Assembly: GCA_016432265.1 (NCBI GenBank)
Contig: CP066681.1
Location: forward strand, 186,001-250,000
Length of the DNA stretch: 64,000 nt
Source of the DNA: Micavibrio aeruginosavorus
GTDB lineage: Bacteria > Pseudomonadota > Alphaproteobacteria > Micavibrionales > Micavibrionaceae
Reading direction: 5' to 3'
The notes under the pieces are model-generated. The model saw only the letters and a program-made list of their open reading frames with translations. It was not told the origin of the DNA and ran no database searches. The first letter of the stretch is position 1; each line of letters starts with the position of its first letter. Shown piece by piece: positions 60,499 through 64,000 of the stretch. The position numbers and the translations under genes were made by a program.

Positions 60499-62241
60499 AT
60501 GGCTATTTCTGATTGGCCCGAGAGCACGCGCGGATTGAATCCGGTGACCTTTGACGATAACTTTCGCAGGTTTCTCAGGCGGGCGGCTCCGGCGTTCATG
60601 GAGCGACGCCTTCAGCAGCTTGAGGATTTCGGAGCTTATGTCTGCACCGACTTTGAGGATCAGGCCGATTACAGCGACCGCATTCATCCCCCTGTGCTTA
60701 CGCACGAACTTGTAAGCCAGACCGACCCCCGTGAGCGACGCGGCGTGGTTCACCTGAATGACCGCTATTTGCAAGCCCAGCAGGAACTTCATCGCCGGGG
60801 CTTCTTGTCCGCCGTGTTTGATCCGCAGCAGCCTGAATCACAACTCCTGCCTTTTTGCGCCCAATATATTTTGGGCGATATATCCAGCGGGTGCCCTTGG
60901 GCTATGACCCATCCGGACGCACTGGCGATCGCCCGTCATGCCAGCCCCGAGGTCAGACAAAGATTCCTGCCGGAACTCTTGCGCACAGATGGAAAGGCTA
61001 AAACCGGAGGGACTTGGGGAACGGAGCCTGCCAGTGGTACGGATATCGCTCGTACCGTGACCGAGGTTGTGCGGCAGGAAGACGGCGCTTTGCGAGCATA
61101 TGGCCTTAAATGGTTTACATCGAATGCCGGATCCGGCATAGCGCTTGCCACCGCACGTTTGCGAGGGGCCGGGCCGGGTGCGGAAGGGATCGGAATGTAT
61201 GTGATCCCCTCCCACATCGATGACGAATGGCGCATCCGCAACGAATATGAAGTTATACACCTTAAAGACAAGCTCGGGACGCGCGCGCTTGCCACCGGCG
61301 AAATAAGCTTGAACGGTGCACTGGCTTACGAACTGGTTCCGCCGCCGCACGGTATGAAGGCCATGATGGAAGTTCTAAGTTGCTCCCGCGTTCATAACGC
61401 TCTTGCATCGGCCGGGGTTATGCGGCGGGCCGTCATGGAAACGCTTTCGTGGGTTCACCACCGTGAGCCATTTGGCATCCCTTTGATCAAGCAAGTGCCG
61501 ACAAAAAAGCGCGTGATCAACATGACGACAGAATGGCTGGCGGGATCGGCACTGGCCTTTGAGGCGGCGTTAAGTTTCGACCACGGGATAAACGGCAACG
61601 AAGAAGATAGAATCTGGATGAGGCTTGCGACGGCACTGGCCAAATTCCGGACGGCGGAGCAGGCAGAGTGGGTAACGCGCATGGCCAAGATTCTCCATGG
61701 CGGCGCAGGATATGTTGAAGACTACCCGATTACGCGGGTCAACCGCGATGCTCAGGTTCTTTCCGTCTGGGAAGGGCCGGAGCAGGTTCAGGCCAAGGAG
61801 CTGACCCGTATGATCTGCGGCAAGATACCTGGGGATGCAGTGTTCCTTAAGAAACTTCATCATATCGCCCAATCGCTGCCTGATGACACACTTTCGTATG
61901 ACAAGGCGCGTCTGACCCTGAAATTGCACGAGCTTGAGTGTTCGCTTGCCGACTTTCGTGCTCGGCCGCAAATGGCCGATCAGGTCGAGGACGAATTTTT
62001 AGACGTCATGAGCCATGTGCTGGCCTATGGACTGCTGTTGCAAGAAGCGTCATGGGAATTGACACACGAACAAGACATGAAAAAGCTTCTGGTGGCTCGT
62101 CATTACTACGAAAGGGCTTTCGAACGTAAAGCGGTTCCCGATTTCCGGGTAACGGATCTGCAATCGCATTTTGATACTATTGCCAAAGGGTCGTCGATCA
62201 TTATGCCCGATATTTCTGCCAATCCTGGTTTAACCATTTGA
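60499..62241 (+). CDS. Acyl-CoA dehydrogenase, AidB-like
   Basis: About 580 residues from ATG 60499. It has the AidB type layout: N-terminal helical part with DFGAYVCTDFEDQADYSDRIHPP, GCPWAMTHPDALAIARHASPEVRQRFLPELLRTDGKAKTGGTWGTEPASGTDIARTVTEV (FAD-binding), GLKWFTSNAGSGIALATARLRG, HLKDKLGTRALATGEISLNGALAYELVPPPHGMKAMMEVLSCSRVHNALASAG, and ARILHGGAGYVEDYPITRVNRDAQVLSVWEGPEQVQ-type end. AidB is an adaptive-response protein; related enzymes are ordinary acyl-CoA dehydrogenases. I favour the AidB branch from the W-E-G-x-x-x-V-Q motif and the long C-terminal helical extension. Confidence 0.88.
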   Translation: MAISDWPESTRGLNPVTFDDNFRRFLRRAAPAFMERRLQQLEDFGAYVCTDFEDQADYSDRIHPPVLTHELVSQTDPRERRGVVHLNDRYLQAQQELHRRGFLSAVFDPQQPESQLLPFCAQYILGDISSGCPWAMTHPDALAIARHASPEVRQRFLPELLRTDGKAKTGGTWGTEPASGTDIARTVTEVVRQEDGALRAYGLKWFTSNAGSGIALATARLRGAGPGAEGIGMYVIPSHIDDEWRIRNEYEVIHLKDKLGTRALATGEISLNGALAYELVPPPHGMKAMMEVLSCSRVHNALASAGVMRRAVMETLSWVHHREPFGIPLIKQVPTKKRVINMTTEWLAGSALAFEAALSFDHGINGNEEDRIWMRLATALAKFRTAEQAEWVTRMAKILHGGAGYVEDYPITRVNRDAQVLSVWEGPEQVQAKELTRMICGKIPGDAVFLKKLHHIAQSLPDDTLSYDKARLTLKLHELECSLADFRARPQMADQVEDEFLDVMSHVLAYGLLLQEASWELTHEQDMKKLLVARHYYERAFERKAVPDFRVTDLQSHFDTIAKGSSIIMPDISANPGLTI

Positions 62242-62355
62242 TATATAAAGAATAAAAGACATAATTAATATTATGGTTAATTAATGTTAAGATTTTCCTA
62301 GGGCTTTTCTTCTAAAATGGTATCTGGGTAGTAATTTTAAAGGGTCGCCCAGAAC

Positions 62356-64000
62356 ATGGCCTTTTTCCATTTTGAGATAGACGCAAGCGCCACTTACAGC
62401 CTGACCGCGCCCACTCTTGAGGTGCTGGTTGACGGGATTGTCGTATCGTCGGCCCAAATCACCGAACATACGGGATCTGGCCTCGATTATTTGCGCTTCG
62501 AGCTTGAATATAGCGGTACATACCCGGGCACTTTGCAATTTCGTTTTAATGATGGCGGCGAGGGCGGACGCAACATTGTGATCGATGCCGTTCGTGTAAA
62601 CGGCTGGCTGGTCGATACAACCTATATTTCGATGATGACGCTGTTGAACGGCCAGACATCTTCCGTATCCACAGCGGCGGTTGATCACCTATTTGGACGC
62701 ACACCACCTGTACTGGGGGATCTTCCGGCGGAAACGATGACTGGTACAACAGGCGATGATCGCCTGATAGGCGGTTCACAGCCTGAAATTATCAATGCCG
62801 GTAACGGCGCTGATCGTGTGCGCGGGCGTGACGATAGTGACGCCGTTTTTGGCGGCGGTGGCAATGACACGATTTATGGCGGCGGTGGCAACGACATTGT
62901 CGTGGCTGATGATGGCGATGACTTCCTGTACGGAGAGGCAGGCAACGATCTGCTCCATGGCGGCGACGGCAATGATGTCATCAACGGCGGTCTTGGTCAC
63001 GATCTTCTAAATGGCGGTCTTGGCGCGGATTATCTGATCGGCGAAGGCGGCGATGACATTCTCTATGGCGAGGACGGGAACGATACGCTGAATGGCGGGG
63101 CGGGCAATGATTTCTTGATGGGGGACGGCGGTGCCGACATCGTCTTCGGCGGCGCAGGTAACGATACAGTTTACGGAGGCCTGGATCAGGACGAGCTTTA
63201 TGGCGGGGCGGGCGATGATGTTATGTACGGTGAGGGCGGGGACGATCTCATCTTCGGCGGGGCGGGTGGCGATTCCCTGTACGGCAATAACGGTGTCGAT
63301 AACATTGCAGGAGGCTTGGGAAACGATATTATCGAGGGCAATGATGGCGATGATACTGTCAACGGTGATGCCGGGAATGACACAATTGACGGCGGGGCGG
63401 GCAACGACACTCTGGACGGCGGCGCCGACAACGACACGCTGACCTATACAACCGCATCCTCGGCGATTACGGTTTCGCTCGCGGTGTCCGGCGCACAGAC
63501 CACAGGCGGGGCGGGAACAGATGTTATTGTAAATTTTGAAAACCTAACAGGATCCGACTATAACGACAAACTGACGGGCAGCGGCGGTGCCAACACCATC
63601 GTCGCCGGATTGGGTGATGATATCGTCGAGGGTGGTGCCGGTAACGACACGCTGCAAGGCGGCGGGGGTACGGATACACTGGTTTATACATCGGCGTCGG
63701 CAGCGGTTAATGTCAACCTTCTGACCGGGGCGGTAACGGGGGGTGCCGGCAGCGATGCCGTATCGCAATTCGAAAACGTTCTCGGTTCATCATATAACGA
63801 CACGCTTACAGGGGATGGCGGCAATAACATCCTGTCCGGCGCCGCCGGTAGCGACACGTTAAACGGAGACGACGGGAACGACACGTTGTATGCCGTCTCT
63901 ACCGGGGTTACTGTATTCTCTACAAACTTTAACAGCGGCACTGAAAGCTTCACATACGCCGATAATACCTTCGGCGGAACAGGCGGGGCCTACGTATCCG
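62356..64000 (+). CDS. RTX (hemolysin-type calcium-binding repeat) protein with N-terminal CBM60-like domain (3' end missing)
   Basis: An open frame of 548 codons from ATG 62356 to the window edge without a stop. Residues 1-110 look like a calcium-dependent xylan-binding module of the CBM60/36 type (TLEVLVDGIVVSSAQITEHTGSGLDYLRFELEYSGTYPGTLQFRFNDGGEGGRNIVIDAVRVNGWLV, with the N-D and V-D/V-N-G marks). From about residue 130 there are at least 25 G-G-x-G-x-D-x-x-x nonapeptides, interrupted by two short globular inserts (residues about 360-395 and 435-475). These repeats bind calcium and usually go with type I secretion by an ABC exporter; none is in view. There is no signal peptide, as expected. 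AAAGGG lies 12 bases upstream. Confidence 0.87.
   Translation, partial: MAFFHFEIDASATYSLTAPTLEVLVDGIVVSSAQITEHTGSGLDYLRFELEYSGTYPGTLQFRFNDGGEGGRNIVIDAVRVNGWLVDTTYISMMTLLNGQTSSVSTAAVDHLFGRTPPVLGDLPAETMTGTTGDDRLIGGSQPEIINAGNGADRVRGRDDSDAVFGGGGNDTIYGGGGNDIVVADDGDDFLYGEAGNDLLHGGDGNDVINGGLGHDLLNGGLGADYLIGEGGDDILYGEDGNDTLNGGAGNDFLMGDGGADIVFGGAGNDTVYGGLDQDELYGGAGDDVMYGEGGDDLIFGGAGGDSLYGNNGVDNIAGGLGNDIIEGNDGDDTVNGDAGNDTIDGGAGNDTLDGGADNDTLTYTTASSAITVSLAVSGAQTTGGAGTDVIVNFENLTGSDYNDKLTGSGGANTIVAGLGDDIVEGGAGNDTLQGGGGTDTLVYTSASAAVNVNLLTGAVTGGAGSDAVSQFENVLGSSYNDTLTGDGGNNILSGAAGSDTLNGDDGNDTLYAVSTGVTVFSTNFNSGTESFTYADNTFGGTGGAYVS

Noticed and set aside
62260-62300. Possible third CtrA site near TTAATTAATGTTAA
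   Set aside because: The spacing between TTAA halves is six bases, not seven, and the stretch is simply AT-rich.

Overview
The window looks like the chromosome of an alphaproteobacterium, close to its replication origin. The evidence is the mnmG-rsmG-parA-parB cluster with parS sites, the hemE-hemH-hemJ-rho cluster, and the run ppsR(DUF299)-aroE-coaE-dnaQ with secB, fxsA, a Tim44-like gene and mltA further on. This neighbourhood is typical of alphaproteobacteria whose oriC lies beside hemE (Caulobacter, Rickettsia). A Rhodospirillales- or Micavibrio-like lineage would fit the porins, DUF3576 and DUF6782-like genes, but I cannot fix the order from the sequence alone. Housekeeping genes left of about 38.6 kb lie mostly on the minus strand and those right of it on the plus strand, as expected if replication starts there.

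Layout. 1-5.0 kb: a tightly overlapping run of four D-Ala-D-Ala-ligase-like ATP-grasp genes (the first cut by the window edge), ending in one ORF that fuses a GNAT acetyltransferase, a membrane or signal segment and an M23 peptidase. This is a strong candidate for an undescribed peptide or peptidoglycan-fragment pathway. 5.0-9.4 kb: a Smr-domain protein, three unrecognised proteins, a regulator with a winged helix but a degraded receiver, and the PLP protein YggS, followed by a small palindromic repeat element. 9.4-15 kb: a major porin, a DUF3576 lipoprotein, holA, an unknown gene, lptE and an EAL-domain protein standing where leuS is usually found. 15-23 kb: parB, parA, rsmG and mnmG with three perfect parS sites inside the coding sequence, a perfect DnaA box upstream of mnmG, a second porin, mnmE and a DUF6489-like gene. 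22.7-26.4 kb: a TrpR/YerC-like repressor, hisG with a 10-bp-arm palindromic operator over its promoter, a dienelactone hydrolase, and a membrane protein with eight CxxC motifs at exact 11-residue spacing. 26.5-34.3 kb: a secreted-protein island with two seven-repeat RCC1 propellers and a 1171-residue modular protein. 34.4-38.6 kb: rho and the haem genes.

38.6-46.2 kb: the candidate origin region with clustered TTATCC motifs, a 212-residue-class unknown, two paralogous DUF6782-like proteins that lack the metal-binding histidines, then ppsR, aroE, coaE, a class I amidotransferase and dnaQ in one overlapping operon. 46.2-55.6 kb: a two-partner secretion system in divergent arrangement, TpsB (FhaC-like) and a 2352-residue TpsA whose body is a long NosD-like right-handed beta-helix. 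55.6-60.3 kb: mltA, Tim44-like, fxsA, secB, an O-antigen ligase family protein and two small secreted proteins, one entericidin-like. 60.5-64 kb: an AidB-like acyl-CoA dehydrogenase and the start of an RTX-repeat protein with an N-terminal CBM60-like domain, running off the window.

I see no tRNA, rRNA, CRISPR array or recognisable transposase. All calls were made by reading the translated sequence and the DNA; no database search was run.
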